From contig CBDHDN010000030.1 of assembly GCA_965261585.1 (NCBI GenBank), positions 1 to 55,996 on the forward strand: a stretch of DNA of 55,996 nt, in the 5' to 3' direction. The notes below the pieces were generated by a model. That model was not told the origin of the DNA. It did not search any database and saw only the letters and a program-made list of their open reading frames with translations. Origin of the DNA: CBDHDN01 sp965261585 (lineage in GTDB: Bacteria > Pseudomonadota > Alphaproteobacteria > UBA6615). Position 1 is the stretch's first letter, and the number at the start of each line of letters is the position of its first letter. The translations under genes were made by a program, and so were the position numbers. Below are positions 9,696-19,266 of this stretch, piece after piece.

Positions 9696-11303
9696 CTATT
9701 TGGTCACCGTCCAGTAGTAGGCGGCCGTGATGGCCGAGCCGGTGACAAAGCCCTGCACGTTGTCGCGCCGCCCGATCTGTTCGATCTTCTGGAACATCGG
9801 CACGAAGGGCGAGGTCTGCTGGTGCAGCTTCTGGATGTCGACATACATCTGCGCCCGCTTGGCAACGTCGAGCTCCTGCACCGCGGCCTGGGTCAGCGCG
9901 GTCATCTCCGGGATGTCCCAGCCGTTGCGCCAGGCCAGCTTGCCGGTCAGCTTCGCCTCGTCCCGGTTGTCGGGGTTGTGGGCGAAGGTGTCGGCGTTGG
10001 TGTGCGGGTCCGGATAGTCCGGGCCCCAGGCGCCGACATAGAGGTCGAACTCGCGCGCGCGGTACTTGCCGAGCGTCTGCTTGCCGGTGCCCTGGGTGAT
10101 CGTCACGTTGATCCCGGCCTGTCCGAACGCGTTCTGCAGGGTCTGGGCGATCTCGATCCGCTCCTGCGCGGTGCGCACTATGATTTAGAGATCGAAACCG
10201 TCGCCGTGGCCGGCCTCGGCCAGCAGCGACTTCGCCTTTGCGACGTTGAACGAATAGGGCTTGTCTTTCAGCTCACCCAGATAGGTGAGCGGCAGGAACG
10301 CCTGGTGCACCGTGTACTGGCCCTTGAGGAACGAGTTGGCCATGCCGTCGTAGTCGGCGAGCCACTTCAGCGCCTCGCGCACCTTCGGCTTCGCCAGGAT
10401 CGGATGCTTCTGATTCATCGAGAAATAGAGGATGCGGCCACGCCGGTCGTTGTCGACCGCGAGGTCGCCATTGGCGTTGACCGCGGCGATATCCTCGGGG
10501 TTCATGTTGCGCGCGACGTCCACATCGCCCTTTTCGAGCAGCAGACGCTGGGTGGCGCTTTCGCCGATATGGCGCACGACGACCCGCTTCATCGCGGCTT
10601 CGCCGCGCCAGAAGTCGGGGTTCGCCTGCAGCGTATAGCTCTCGTTGGGCTTCCAGTTCACCAGGTTGTAGGCGCCCGACCCGGCCGAGTTGGTCCTGAG
10701 CCAACCGTTGCCCCAGTCGCCGTCGGCCTCGTTGGCCTTGACGGTCTCGGAATCGACGATGTAGGCGATCGTGGCGGTCAGGGCGTTCAGCACGAACGAG
10801 GTCGCGAATTTCTTGTCGGTGACCAGGCGGAAGGTGCTGTCGTCCACCGCCTTCAGCGTCTCGCCCATGTTGTCGGCGGTGAAGCCGAACTGGGTGATGA
10901 TGAACGACGGCGTCTTTTCCATCGCCACCGCCCGGCGCAGCGAGAACTCCACGTCGCGCGCGGTAACCGGGTTGCCGGACTGGAATTGCAGCCCATCACG
11001 GATCTTGAACGTGATGGTCTTGCCGTCCTCGGACACCAGCCAGCTTTCGGCGATGTCGGCCTGATAGCCGCTGGCCAAGTCGTTGGGGTCGAAGCTGACC
11101 AGCGAGCCATAGATGTTGTTGAGGATGTCCGAGCCGGAGAACTCGAAGCTCTCCTGCGGATCGAGCGACGTGATGTCGTCGATCTCGGTGGCGATCACCA
11201 GGGTGTTCGCCGGCGTGTCGGCTTGGGCGCCCGCTACGAAGCCAACTGGCGTCGCCAGCGCAACGCCAACGCCAAGCATTATTAGTCTCCGCTTTAAGTC
11301 CAT
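9696..11303 (-). pseudogene. Peptide-type ABC substrate-binding protein with internal stop
   Basis: Periplasmic solute-binding protein of family 5 (DppA/OppA type). It has a signal peptide (residues 1 to about 29, ending GAQAD), then ITSLDPQESFEFSG and the usual lobe blocks. The reading frame spans 536 codons and is interrupted only by TAA at 10185-10187, between GHGDGFDL and IIVRTAQERIEIAQ. Both sides are in the same frame, so this is a nonsense mutation and not an indel. The N-terminal 372 residues could still be made, but they lack the C-terminal third. A ribosome-binding site GAGAGGAG precedes ATG 11301-11303. Confidence 0.9.
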
Positions 11304-11487
11304 CCATCTGCTCCTCTCTGTTGTGGCGACAACATGTTTGATGCGCCGCCGACGCGCCGGTCAGGCCGGACTCATGCGGCGGCGGTGCCATTGGAGACGA
11401 ACCAGGCCAATGGCGCGTTCGGCTCCCGTTGTCGTTGCTCTGTGGAGCGGTCAGGCTGTCGGCGTTTGAGCTTCCCGTCAAGCTCTA

Positions 11488-12608
11488 GTACCGGGAATCA
11501 CAAATCGCGATGACGTGGTTTGAGCCTCTTCTGATGGATGTTGGTGCTGACCCAACGGAAAGGCTTGGCGGTCTTGTTGTGGGCGTGGATGAAGGCATCG
11601 ATGGCGTCCCTGAGTTGTCGGGGCGAAGTGAAGCCGGCGCCGTGCAGGGCGGCGCGGCTGAGGATCGAGAACCAGATCTCGATCTGGTTGAGCCAGCTGG
11701 CGTAGTTGGGCGTGAAGTGGAAGTGGACATGGGGATGCGCCTTGAGCCAGCGGTCGCGCTTGGGCTTGTGGGTGTTCAGGTTGTCGAGAACGACATGGAT
11801 CTCGCGGTCGGGATAGGCGGCCACCACGCGGTTCATGAAGTCGAGGAACTCACGGCGGCGCCGCCGTTCGTAGTGTCCGGCCTGAACCTCGCCGCTGGCG
11901 ACGTTGAGAGCGGCAAACAGCGTCGTCGTGCCGTGTCGCTTATAGGTGTGGCCATGGCCGATCAGGGCGCGCCCGTTCGGCAGCTTCAGATAGCCCTGGG
12001 CGCGCTCCAGCGCCTGGATGTGCGGCTTCTCGTCGACCGCCAGCACGATGGCGTCCTCCGGCGGGTGCAAGTAGAGGCCGACGATCTCGGCCGCCTTGGG
12101 GACGAACTCGGGATCGTTGCTCTGGCACCAGGATTTACGGCCGGCCAGGTCGATCTTTTGCCGGCGCAGGAAGCGCCAGATGTACTGGTCCGACACATCG
12201 CCCAGCGCCCGGGCCAGCAGTGGCGCCGTCCAGCGAGCGAAGCCGGCGGGCGGCGGCTCGTCCAACTGCGCCAGGATGCGCCGGCCCGTCTCGGCCGTGT
12301 AGATCGGCGTCGCCCCCGGCCGCGCTCGATCCGACAGCCCGGCCAGCCGTTCCGCCGCGAAGCGCGTGCGCCAGCGGCTGACCCGCCCCGGCCAGGTGCC
12401 AAGCGCCGCCGCAATGGAGCGCGTCAAGCGGCCGTCCGCCGCCAACAACACCATGCGGGCGCGCTCGCTCACGCCCTGTTCCGTCTTCGGAGATCGGACC
12501 ATGCTCTCAAGCACCGCCCGCTCCTCCTCCGTCAATATGATCGGAGTCGCGTCCTGGATGTTCATCCATCCTTTGAATCACGACTCCGCCGCCAGCGATA
12601 GCCGGTAC
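11488..12608 (-). mobile_element. IS630-type element B, copy 1
   Basis: 1121-bp element flanked by TA (11486-11487 and 12609-12610), with inverted tips starting gtaccgg. An equally long, nearly identical copy lies in the opposite orientation at 53879-54999. The empty site would read CTAG. It sits 31 bases from the ISNCY-type element and about 185 bases upstream of the damaged binding-protein gene, where it may have displaced that operon's promoter. Confidence 0.93.
11498..12565 (-). CDS. IS630-family transposase (element B, copy 1)
   Basis: 355-residue Tc1/mariner-like DDE transposase with an intact frame. Catalytic residues sit in VLAVDEKPHIQ (Asp), VVLDNLNTHK (Asp) and SWLNQIEIWFS (Glu). 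An N-terminal helix-turn-helix region (RSIAAALGTWPGRVSRW) should bind the tips. It differs from copy 2 by one visible residue (HGAGFTS here, HGASFTS there), so transposition was recent. Confidence 0.95.
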   Translation of the reverse strand: MNIQDATPIILTEEERAVLESMVRSPKTEQGVSERARMVLLAADGRLTRSIAAALGTWPGRVSRWRTRFAAERLAGLSDRARPGATPIYTAETGRRILAQLDEPPPAGFARWTAPLLARALGDVSDQYIWRFLRRQKIDLAGRKSWCQSNDPEFVPKAAEIVGLYLHPPEDAIVLAVDEKPHIQALERAQGYLKLPNGRALIGHGHTYKRHGTTTLFAALNVASGEVQAGHYERRRRREFLDFMNRVVAAYPDREIHVVLDNLNTHKPKRDRWLKAHPHVHFHFTPNYASWLNQIEIWFSILSRAALHGAGFTSPRQLRDAIDAFIHAHNKTAKPFRWVSTNIHQKRLKPRHRDL

Positions 12609-13271
12609 TAGCCGGCAATCCTGTCGGTAACACGCGATATGTCCGGTTTATGTACCAGATGATCTGTCCGGTTTTAGAACGCCTCCAAGCCATGGAGGGA
12701 GGCGATGCGTCGGACGGAGCAGGTACAGGGACTGAGATTGATGAAGTTCGAGGAGGTTTACGGGCGCACCCATCGGGGTGGCTGTGTGCCGTGGAAAGGC
12801 ACCATCCTTCAGCGGGTGAAAATCCCGCCCGGCAACTGTCGTTCCAGCCGGTAGCAATCAGAGCGAATGATGGAGGTAACGACATCGTTTGAAGCACTCC
12901 GAGAAACGGACCGCCCTGGGCGGTTCAGCGACCATGCGGGCCGCAACGCGAGTGAACACCGAGCAGGCCTCGAAACTTGGAATGCGGAAGCCGACCCGTC
13001 AGCTACTCGGGGAAGGCTGCCACCGGCCGGGAAGAGAACGACACGCGCACCGGCCGGCTCCGCCGGGGTAATGGTGGCTGCACGCATGGAGCAGGAGGAT
13101 GGGAGCAACACGGGAAGCCCTGTCGGTGGTGTGCACTCACCAACCGGAACCCCGTGAGGGGCAGGCCGGGCCGGCAGGGTGGCGGATGGGCTCGTAGTAC
13201 CGCGGAGGCCGGGTAATGCCGGCGGAGGAAAGGAGCCCTGGTTCGAGAGCAATACGGAAAGGAAGCAAGAC

Positions 13272-14612
13272 GTGACCACTGGCGAGAGCCTAACAGGGTC
13301 AGAAAAGGTTCGGAAATTCCAGACCGTGTTACATGCGAAAGCTAAGGAAGAACCCGGACGGCGGTTCCATTCGCTGATTGACAAGGTGTGGCGCGAGGAC
13401 TTCTTGATGGAAGCCTGGAGGCAGGTTCGCCGCAATGGCGGCGCTGCCGGGGTGGACGGAGAGAACTTCGCGGACATCAAGGCGTACGGCGTGGACCGCT
13501 GGCTCGGGGAACTGGCGCGGGAACTGAGGGATGCCACCTACACACCGAAGCCGGTGCGACAGGTTCTGATCCCGAAGAAACAGCCCGGCAAGTTCCGGCC
13601 ATTGGGCATTCCCTGCATACGGGACCGAGTGGCGCAGACATCGGCCATGCTCGTGCTGACACCGATGTTCGAAGCCGACTTGCAACCGGAGCAGTACGCC
13701 TACAGGCCGGAGCGGAGCGCCCTCGACGCGGTACAACGCGTTCATCGTCTCCTGTACAGGGGGCACAACGAGGTGGTTGATTGCGATTTGTCCAACTACT
13801 TCGGCGAAATTCCGCACGCCGAATTGATGAAAAGCCTCGCCCGGCGCATCAGCGACGGGCGGATGCTCGGACTCATCAAGGCGTGGCTGGAGATGCCGGT
13901 GGAGGAGGACGACGGCAAGGGCGGCACCAGCCGCACGAACCGGGCGCGCAGGGAGCGGAAAGGAACCCCGCAAGGGGCGCCGATCTCGCCGCTGCTCAGC
14001 AACCTCTATATGCGGCGCTTCATACTGGGTTGGAAGGTGCTGGGCTATGCCCGGCGCTTCCGTTCGGAAATCGTGAACTACGCGGACGACCTTTGCGTGC
14101 TCGGCAAGGCCCCGGCGGCGGAAATGCTGACGGCGGTCGAGCGGCTCATGGAGGGTCTGAAGCTGCCGGTCAACGAACGGAAGACCCGATGCTTGCGGTG
14201 CCCGGAGGGGCCATTGGAGTTTCTGGGCTACCGCATCGGACGCAACTACCGCCCGACCGGGGAGGGGACCTACACTGGAACCCGACCCAGCAAAGCGAGC
14301 GTCCAGAGCATTTGCCGCACGATCAGCGATATCACCACGCCACGCTACCAGCTGCTGCCGTCGGAAATGGTGGTGGAACGCCTGAACCGGACCATCGTCG
14401 GGTGGGCGAACTACTTCTGTCTTGGTCAGGTCAGCCCAGCTTATAGCGCGGTCAACCAACACGCGGTCAGGCGGCTCCGTCAGTGGCTCTGTCGAAAGCA
14501 CAAGACGCGGTTCGGGAAATTCGTGCATTTCCCGGACGCCCGGCTATACGATGAATATGGCCTCACGCGTCTCACGCGGCAGACGATAGGCCTTCCGAGT
14601 GCGAAGGTATGA
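13272..14612 (+). CDS. ltrA: Group II intron reverse transcriptase/maturase
   Basis: 446-residue intron-encoded protein that helps the intron splice and copies it into new DNA sites. The reverse transcriptase domain shows GGAAGVDGENF, RPLGIPCIRDRVAQ, the catalytic box NYADDL (YADD at 14079-14090), and FLGYRIG. A maturase (X) domain follows with VVERLNRTIVGWANYF. No HNH endonuclease domain is visible, as in many bacterial lineages. GTG 13272 is chosen because aaggaag lies about 10 bases upstream and homologues begin near TTGESLTGSEKV; an in-frame earlier ATG at 13179 is less likely. The frame is intact. Confidence 0.93.
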   Translation: MTTGESLTGSEKVRKFQTVLHAKAKEEPGRRFHSLIDKVWREDFLMEAWRQVRRNGGAAGVDGENFADIKAYGVDRWLGELARELRDATYTPKPVRQVLIPKKQPGKFRPLGIPCIRDRVAQTSAMLVLTPMFEADLQPEQYAYRPERSALDAVQRVHRLLYRGHNEVVDCDLSNYFGEIPHAELMKSLARRISDGRMLGLIKAWLEMPVEEDDGKGGTSRTNRARRERKGTPQGAPISPLLSNLYMRRFILGWKVLGYARRFRSEIVNYADDLCVLGKAPAAEMLTAVERLMEGLKLPVNERKTRCLRCPEGPLEFLGYRIGRNYRPTGEGTYTGTRPSKASVQSICRTISDITTPRYQLLPSEMVVERLNRTIVGWANYFCLGQVSPAYSAVNQHAVRRLRQWLCRKHKTRFGKFVHFPDARLYDEYGLTRLTRQTIGLPSAKV

Positions 14613-14620
14613 TCTCGTCC

Positions 14621-14655
14621 GAAAGCCGGATGCGAGAGATCCGCACGTCCGGTTT
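14621..14655 (+). ncRNA. Group II intron domain V
   Basis: The catalytic hairpin of the ribozyme: the AGC triad followed by CCGGATGCG, a GAGA loop region, then the matching arm CGCACGTCCGGTTT. It lies just after the maturase stop codon, the usual position. Domain VI should lie between here and 14766. Confidence 0.8.
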
Positions 14656-15704
14656 GATGAGCGGGGGACTGGAAACGTGGCCACGGGAGCCGGACTGAGG
14701 CCCGGAGCGAAAGCGACGGAACCGCCACCGGACCCTTAAAGCTGGCGCGCCAGCCCCCGACTCTACTGAGCCAGGCGGAGGCGGCGGAGGTTCTGGGTGT
14801 CTCGGAGCGCACCTTCCGGCGCTGGCGCGACCGCTACGAGGCGGAGGGAGCCGACGGTCTCTACGACCGCCGCCTGGGCCGCCTCTCGGCGCGGCGCGCG
14901 CCGGTGGACGAGGTGGCGCGGGTGCTGGAGTTGTTCGACACCCGCTACTGGGACTTCACGGCCAAGCACTTCCACGAGAAGCTGGTGGCCGATCACGGCT
15001 TCAAGCGCAGCTACAACTGGCTGCGGCTGAGCTTGCAAGCCCATGGGCGCAGGCGCGCGGCGCCCATGCTTGGGGCGCACCGGCGCAAGCGGCCGCGCCG
15101 TGCCCTGCCCGGCATGATGTTGCACCAGGACGGCTCGAGCCACGAGTGGGTCCCCGGTCGATGGTGGGACCTGATCGTCACCATGGACGATGCGACCAGC
15201 GATATCTACTCGGCCTTCTTCGTCGCCGAAGAGGGCACCATGTCGAGCTTCCAGGGGGTGTCCGAGGCGATCCGGGCCAAGGGCCTGTTCTGCTCGCTCT
15301 ACGCCGACCGCGCCAGCCACTACTGGAACACGCCCGAGGCCGGCAGCAAGGTGGACAAGGACACCCCGACCCAGGTCGGCCGCGCCCTGGCGCAGCTCGG
15401 CATCGAGTTGATCCCGGCCTACTCGCCCGAGGCAAGGGGGCGCTCGGAGCGCATGTTCGGCACCTTGCAGAAGCGCCTGCCCCAGGAACTCAGGCTCGCC
15501 GGCATCACCGACATGGTCGAGGCCAACCGCTTCCTCAAGGAGGTCTTCCTGCCACAACACAACGCCCGCTTCGCGACCCCGGCCGAGGACCAGGGCACCG
15601 CCTTCGTCCCCTTCACCGGCGCGCTCGACGACATCCTGTGCATCCACGAGGAACGCACCGTCTCAAACGACAACACGGTGCGCTACAAGCGCCTGGCACT
15701 TCAG

Positions 15705-17346
15705 CCCGCATTACCCAGATGATCATGTAATTTGACGACACCGCACCCGGATTCTGCTATAAGAATCATACAGTTGGAGCAGATATGGATCAGCGGATAT
15801 GGCACACCCGATGGGTGAATCGAAACAGGGGTGCCTTCGGGTCGATTTTGACCGTCGACTCAAGCTTGAGTTCCACGGGTCCAAGGTCACTACTGACGCC
15901 GGTTTGCTCGCCTATCGAGAGCTTGATGCCTCCGTTGAACTTACTGAGATGGTTGGCGATGTTCTTGCCGACAGTCGTACCGGCATGAATGGGCGGCATG
16001 GCATGGTCGGCCAGTTCCGCCAGTCCGTTTTCGGACGCCTTGGCGGCTACGACGACGTGAACGATGCCGACCGGCTCAGCCTCGACCCGGTCATGCGGTG
16101 GATCGTCGGCGGCCATGCCGTCACTAAACAGGCGGCCTCGAGCAGTCAGATGGGGCGCTTCGAGACGGAGGTTCTGGCCACCGAGGAAAACCTCGCCGCG
16201 CTTGGTGATCTTTCCGGCCGATGGATCGACCGCGTTCATGACCGTTGCCCGCCGAAGAAGATCATTCTCGACATGGACAGCAGCGTCAGCCCAACCCACG
16301 GTGCTCAGGAAGGCTCGACCTACAACGGGCACTTCGGTTGCACCTGCTATCATCCCCTGTTCCTGTTCAACCAGTTCGGCGATTTGGAACGGTGCGCCCT
16401 GCGTCCCGGCAACGTTCACAGCGCCGATGGCTGGCGCAAGGTGCTGGAGCCGGTAGTGGCACGCTACAAGGAAAGGGATTTGCGTCGGTATTTCCGGGGC
16501 GATGCGGCTTTCGCCTCACCGGACATCTATAAGTTTCTGGAAGACGAGGGCTTCCTGTACGCGATCCGTTTGCCGAAGAACCAAGTTCTTCTGGAAAGCA
16601 TCTGCCATCTGCTCACGCGACCCGTTGGCCGTCCGCCAAACCATGTGCGGCGCCATTACGCCGGCTTCAGCTATCGGGCCAAAAGCTGGGATAAGGCCCG
16701 CCGCGTCGTCGCCAAGGTGGAGTGGCACCCCAGCGAGCTGTTTCCCCGGGTCGGGTTCATCGTCACCAACCTGTCGCGACCGGCCGAGCGGGTGACATTG
16801 TTCTACAATCAGCGGGGCAAAGCGGAGCAATGCATCAAGGAAGGCAAGAACGCGATCAAATGGACGAGGCTGTCGTGTCGCAGGTTCCGCGATAACGCCG
16901 TCCGGCTGCAGCTTCACGCCCTGGCCTACAATCTCGCCAACTTCATGCGGACGCTGGCTTTGCCGAAGGAGGTTGAGTACTGGTCGCTGACCACGCTGCG
17001 GGAGAAGTTGGTAAAGATCGGTGCCAAGGTGGTCAGCCATGGCCGCTACGTCACGTTCCAATTGGCCGAGGTGGCGGTGCCGAGGGAGCTGTTCCGGAAA
17101 ATCTTGAGCCTGATTGATGATCTGCGACCAAGACCCGCCCCGGCGTAGGCCGGGGAAATCGACGGCGAGGTGAAAACGACAGGAGGGGTGTGTCTGAATG
17201 GCGGCAAATCTGGCCAAATGGCCTTCCAACCGAGGGCTGATCTCCAAAATCAGGCCATCGGATGGCTGCAAAGGGAATACAGTTCCCTCGACGGTGGTAC
17301 GGGGGTATGATCTCCGCAAACCTGGAAGTCATCTGGGTAATGTCGG
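15705..17346 (+). mobile_element. IS1380-type element inside the ISNCY transposase
   Basis: 1642-bp element with inverted tips of 18 bases matching at 16 positions (cccgcattacccagatga at left, ccgacattacccagatga reading inward from right). It is flanked by a 5-base duplication TTCAG (15700-15704 and 17347-17351). Removing it with one TTCAG restores the host transposase codons ctt cag atc ccc, so the boundaries are firm. Confidence 0.93.
15799..17148 (+). CDS. IS1380-family transposase
   Basis: DDE transposase of up to 449 residues. Family landmarks are LEFHGSKVTTDAGLLAYREL near the N-terminus, Asp in IILDMDSSVSPTHGAQEG, Asp in RYFRGDAAFA, and YNQRGKAEQCIKEGK containing the catalytic Glu. The start may be ATG 15799 or ATG 15811 (MGESKQG). 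The stop TAG lies in the loop of a strong hairpin (ccccggc-gta-ggccgggg) that could end transcription. The frame is intact. Confidence 0.92.
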   Translation: MAHPMGESKQGCLRVDFDRRLKLEFHGSKVTTDAGLLAYRELDASVELTEMVGDVLADSRTGMNGRHGMVGQFRQSVFGRLGGYDDVNDADRLSLDPVMRWIVGGHAVTKQAASSSQMGRFETEVLATEENLAALGDLSGRWIDRVHDRCPPKKIILDMDSSVSPTHGAQEGSTYNGHFGCTCYHPLFLFNQFGDLERCALRPGNVHSADGWRKVLEPVVARYKERDLRRYFRGDAAFASPDIYKFLEDEGFLYAIRLPKNQVLLESICHLLTRPVGRPPNHVRRHYAGFSYRAKSWDKARRVVAKVEWHPSELFPRVGFIVTNLSRPAERVTLFYNQRGKAEQCIKEGKNAIKWTRLSCRRFRDNAVRLQLHALAYNLANFMRTLALPKEVEYWSLTTLREKLVKIGAKVVSHGRYVTFQLAEVAVPRELFRKILSLIDDLRPRPAPA

Positions 17347-17709
17347 TTCAGATCCCCGCCGGCCGCCACCGCCGCCATTACGTCAAGGCCAGGGTCCGCG
17401 TCCACGAATACCCCGACGGCACAATGGCCGTCTTCCATGGACCGCGATGTCTGGCGCGAAACCACGCCGATGGCCAACCGATCGACAGCCCCGCGAGGCC
17501 GCGTGACCCGCTTCGACGCAACCGACCGGCGCCCTGTGGACAAGTGGACAGCCGCTCCGCGACCGACCACTTCCCCACAGGGCCAGAAACCGCAACAGAA
17601 GCGGTCAACTCATATGGTACATAAACCGGTCAACTCAGAATGTTCTCGACAGCCGAAGGCCTCTGCAACCGCCCCCCCATCGTCATCCTAGTGCTTGACA
17701 CGAGGATCC

Positions 17710-18620
17710 ATGCCGCGGCTCGCACCGAGCGATCCCGGCCCGGCCGCTGTTCTTCGGCAGCGAGATCTTCCGCCATTCGTCCTACGGGCCGAAGCATCCG
17801 CTGGCGATCCCGCGGGTCTCGACGACGATCGATCTGTGCCGCGCCCTCGGCTGGCTGCCCGACGCGGTCTATGTCGACAGCCCGGTTGCGACACCGACGG
17901 CGCTCGCCCGCTTCCACAAGCCCGCCTATATCGCGGCCCTGGCCGAGGCCGAAAAGACCCAGCGTCTGCCGCCGGCGGACCGTGTGCGCTTCAACCTCGG
18001 CCGCCTCGAGAACCCGATCTTCGGCGAGATGTTCCGCCGCCCGGCGACCGCGGCCGGCGCCAGCCTGCTTGCCGCCGAGCGGCTGCTGGCGGCGCGCGCG
18101 GGCGGCCGGGACGCGGTCATCTACAACCCCGCCGGCGGCACCCATCCCGCAGGGGTTCAACGACACCGAGCTGGCTGCGCTCGTCGCGGCCGTCGTCGTG
18201 CCGCGCGGCCAGGCCTTCACCCCGGACGCCGTGGTCATCCAATGCGGCGCCGACGCCCTGGCCGATGACCCGTTGAGCAAGCTGGCGCTGTCCAACCGGG
18301 CGCTGTGGGCCGCCGTCGAGGCGACGCTTGGACTGGCGCCGCTGGCCCTCGTGCTCGGCGGCGGCGGCTACAATCCGTGGAGCGTCGCCCGCGCCTGGGC
18401 CGGCGTCTGGGCCGTTCTCAACGGGTTTGCCGTGCCGCAGCGGCTGCCGGCGGCGGCCGAGGCCGTGCTGCGTGCCGTGCGCTGGCAGCGCGCGGCCGGC
18501 CGCAACCCGCCGACGCATTGGTTCACGACACTGGCCGATCCGCCGCGGACCGGTCCGGTGCGCGATGCCGTCCGCGCGCTGATTGCGGGCGCCGGTCCGG
18601 CGTCTATCCCATGTTCGTGA
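17710..18620 (+). pseudogene. Histone-deacetylase-like amidohydrolase, deleted and frameshifted
   Basis: Remnant of a class II-type deacetylase/acetylpolyamine amidohydrolase (zinc-dependent). The N-terminal domain reads LFFGSEIFRHSSYGPKHPLA through RFNLGRLENPIFGEMF. The sequence then jumps from AVIYNPAGGTH straight to QGFNDTELAALVAAVV in another frame. The segment that normally carries the paired catalytic histidines and the Asp-His zinc ligands is gone. The C-terminal part is readable (VVIQCGADALADDPLSK, LVLGGGGYNPWSVARAW). The ATG at 17710 has a gagga site upstream but is also out of frame with the domain, so the 5' end is damaged too. It lies right next to the ISNCY element. Confidence 0.82.
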
Positions 18621-18733
18621 TCGCCCGGTGCCGACGCGGCTGCCGCCTTCCAGCTCAAGGTCTGGTATCCTGGGATCCTAAGCATCGGCGGTGCCGGTCA
18701 CGGCCAGCGCAACCGGTTCGGGGAGGGAAGGAC

Positions 18734-19204
18734 ATGCTCGTGATGCTGCGCGGCGTCCTGGCGGCCGCGGTCGTTATCGCCGTCGGGGCGGCGTGGCCGG
18801 CCGGGGCGCAACAGCGGCTCGAGACGGCGCCGTTGGCGATCGTGACCGACGACGGCCGCCAGGAGTTCACCGTGGAGCTCGCCATCGCGCCGGCGGATCA
18901 GACCCGGGGCCTGATGTTCCGGCGCGCGCTGCCGGCCGACGCCGGCATGCTGTTTCTCTACAATACCGATGCGATGAGGGCGTTCTGGATGCGCAACACA
19001 TTCGTGCCCCTGGACATCATTTTTGTCGCCGGCGATGGGCGGATCGCCCATATCGCCCAGCGCACTGTGCCGTTTTTGGAGGCGACGATTTCGTCGCGCG
19101 TGCCTGTCCGGGCCGTCCTCGAGCTCAATGCCGGGACGGCGCGTCGCCTCGGCATCGAGGTCGGCGACGTGGTGCTGTACGATGCCTTCGAAACAGGCGG
19201 ATAG
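18734..19204 (+). CDS. DUF192 family secreted protein
   Basis: 156-residue protein with a signal peptide (MLVMLRGVLAAAVVIAVG, cleavage near PAGAQQ) and a DUF192 domain (PF02643). Family blocks are visible: FTVELAIAPADQTRGLMFR, MLFLYNTDA, the signature FWMRNTFVPLDIIFV, and AVLELNAGTARRLGIEVGD. The family is widespread, periplasmic or extracellular, and has no settled function. GGAGGGAAGG lies 4-13 bases before ATG 18734-18736. The gene is intact in a badly damaged neighbourhood. Confidence 0.9.
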   Translation: MLVMLRGVLAAAVVIAVGAAWPAGAQQRLETAPLAIVTDDGRQEFTVELAIAPADQTRGLMFRRALPADAGMLFLYNTDAMRAFWMRNTFVPLDIIFVAGDGRIAHIAQRTVPFLEATISSRVPVRAVLELNAGTARRLGIEVGDVVLYDAFETGG

Positions 19205-19266
19205 GGCGCCCGTGTGGGCGCTAGATTTTAGGACCCGTGGCAACGGGCTCGACAGATTCCCAATCC

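Larger units (their letters stand above)
12784..14766 (+). mobile_element. Group II intron inserted in the ISNCY transposase
   Basis: 1983-bp intron. The 5' end begins GTGTG, fitting the GUGYG consensus, followed by a small hairpin (gtgcc/ggcac). The 3' end is placed at AC 14765-14766 because only this joins the flanking transposase codons in frame (ggt ggc t + tg agc cag). It encodes its own reverse transcriptase and shows a typical domain V just after that gene. The 3' boundary is inferred from reading-frame restoration and could be off by a few bases. Confidence 0.85.
12705..17624 (+). pseudogene. ISNCY-family transposase split by intron and IS
   Basis: The three pieces 12705-12783, 14767-15704 and 17352-17624 join to exactly 430 codons, a 429-residue transposase of the IS1202-like ISNCY group. 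Piece 1 starts MRRTEQVQGLRLMKFEEVY. The first join makes GRTHRGG-LSQAEAAEVLGVSERT, a helix-turn-helix. Piece 2 carries the DDE core (MMLHQDGSSHEW, LIVTMDDATS, YSPEARGRSERMFG). The second join makes RLALQ-IPAGRHRRHYVKAR, with the family's C-terminal block YPDGTMAVFHGPRCLA. Group II splicing could heal the first break, but the IS1380 insertion makes the gene dead as it stands. Confidence 0.88.
12640..17636 (+). mobile_element. ISNCY (IS1202-like) element carrying a group II intron and an IS1380 element
   Basis: The outer boundaries are set by long inverted repeats. The left tip contains ccggtttatgtacca (12643-12657) and the right tip contains its exact complement near 17617-17631, with weaker matching for about 20 bases further inward. 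Inside is one transposase gene cut into three exon-like pieces by a group II intron (12784-14766) and an IS1380-type element (15705-17346). No target duplication was found; the left flank is only about 30 bases before IS630-type element B begins. The tip positions are good to a few bases. Confidence 0.82.

Noticed and set aside
8445..11285. A very long open frame (946 codons) on the plus strand opposite the dipeptide permease and binding-protein genes
   Set aside because: It mirrors the codon pattern of the minus-strand genes, is rich in His/Arg/Asp as antisense frames of high-GC genes are, and shows no domain I recognise.
11304..11487. Promoter of the damaged dipeptide operon (a ttgacg near 11470-11480)
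   Set aside because: No matching -10 element lies at the right distance, and the upstream side is cut by an IS630-type element, so a promoter cannot be supported.
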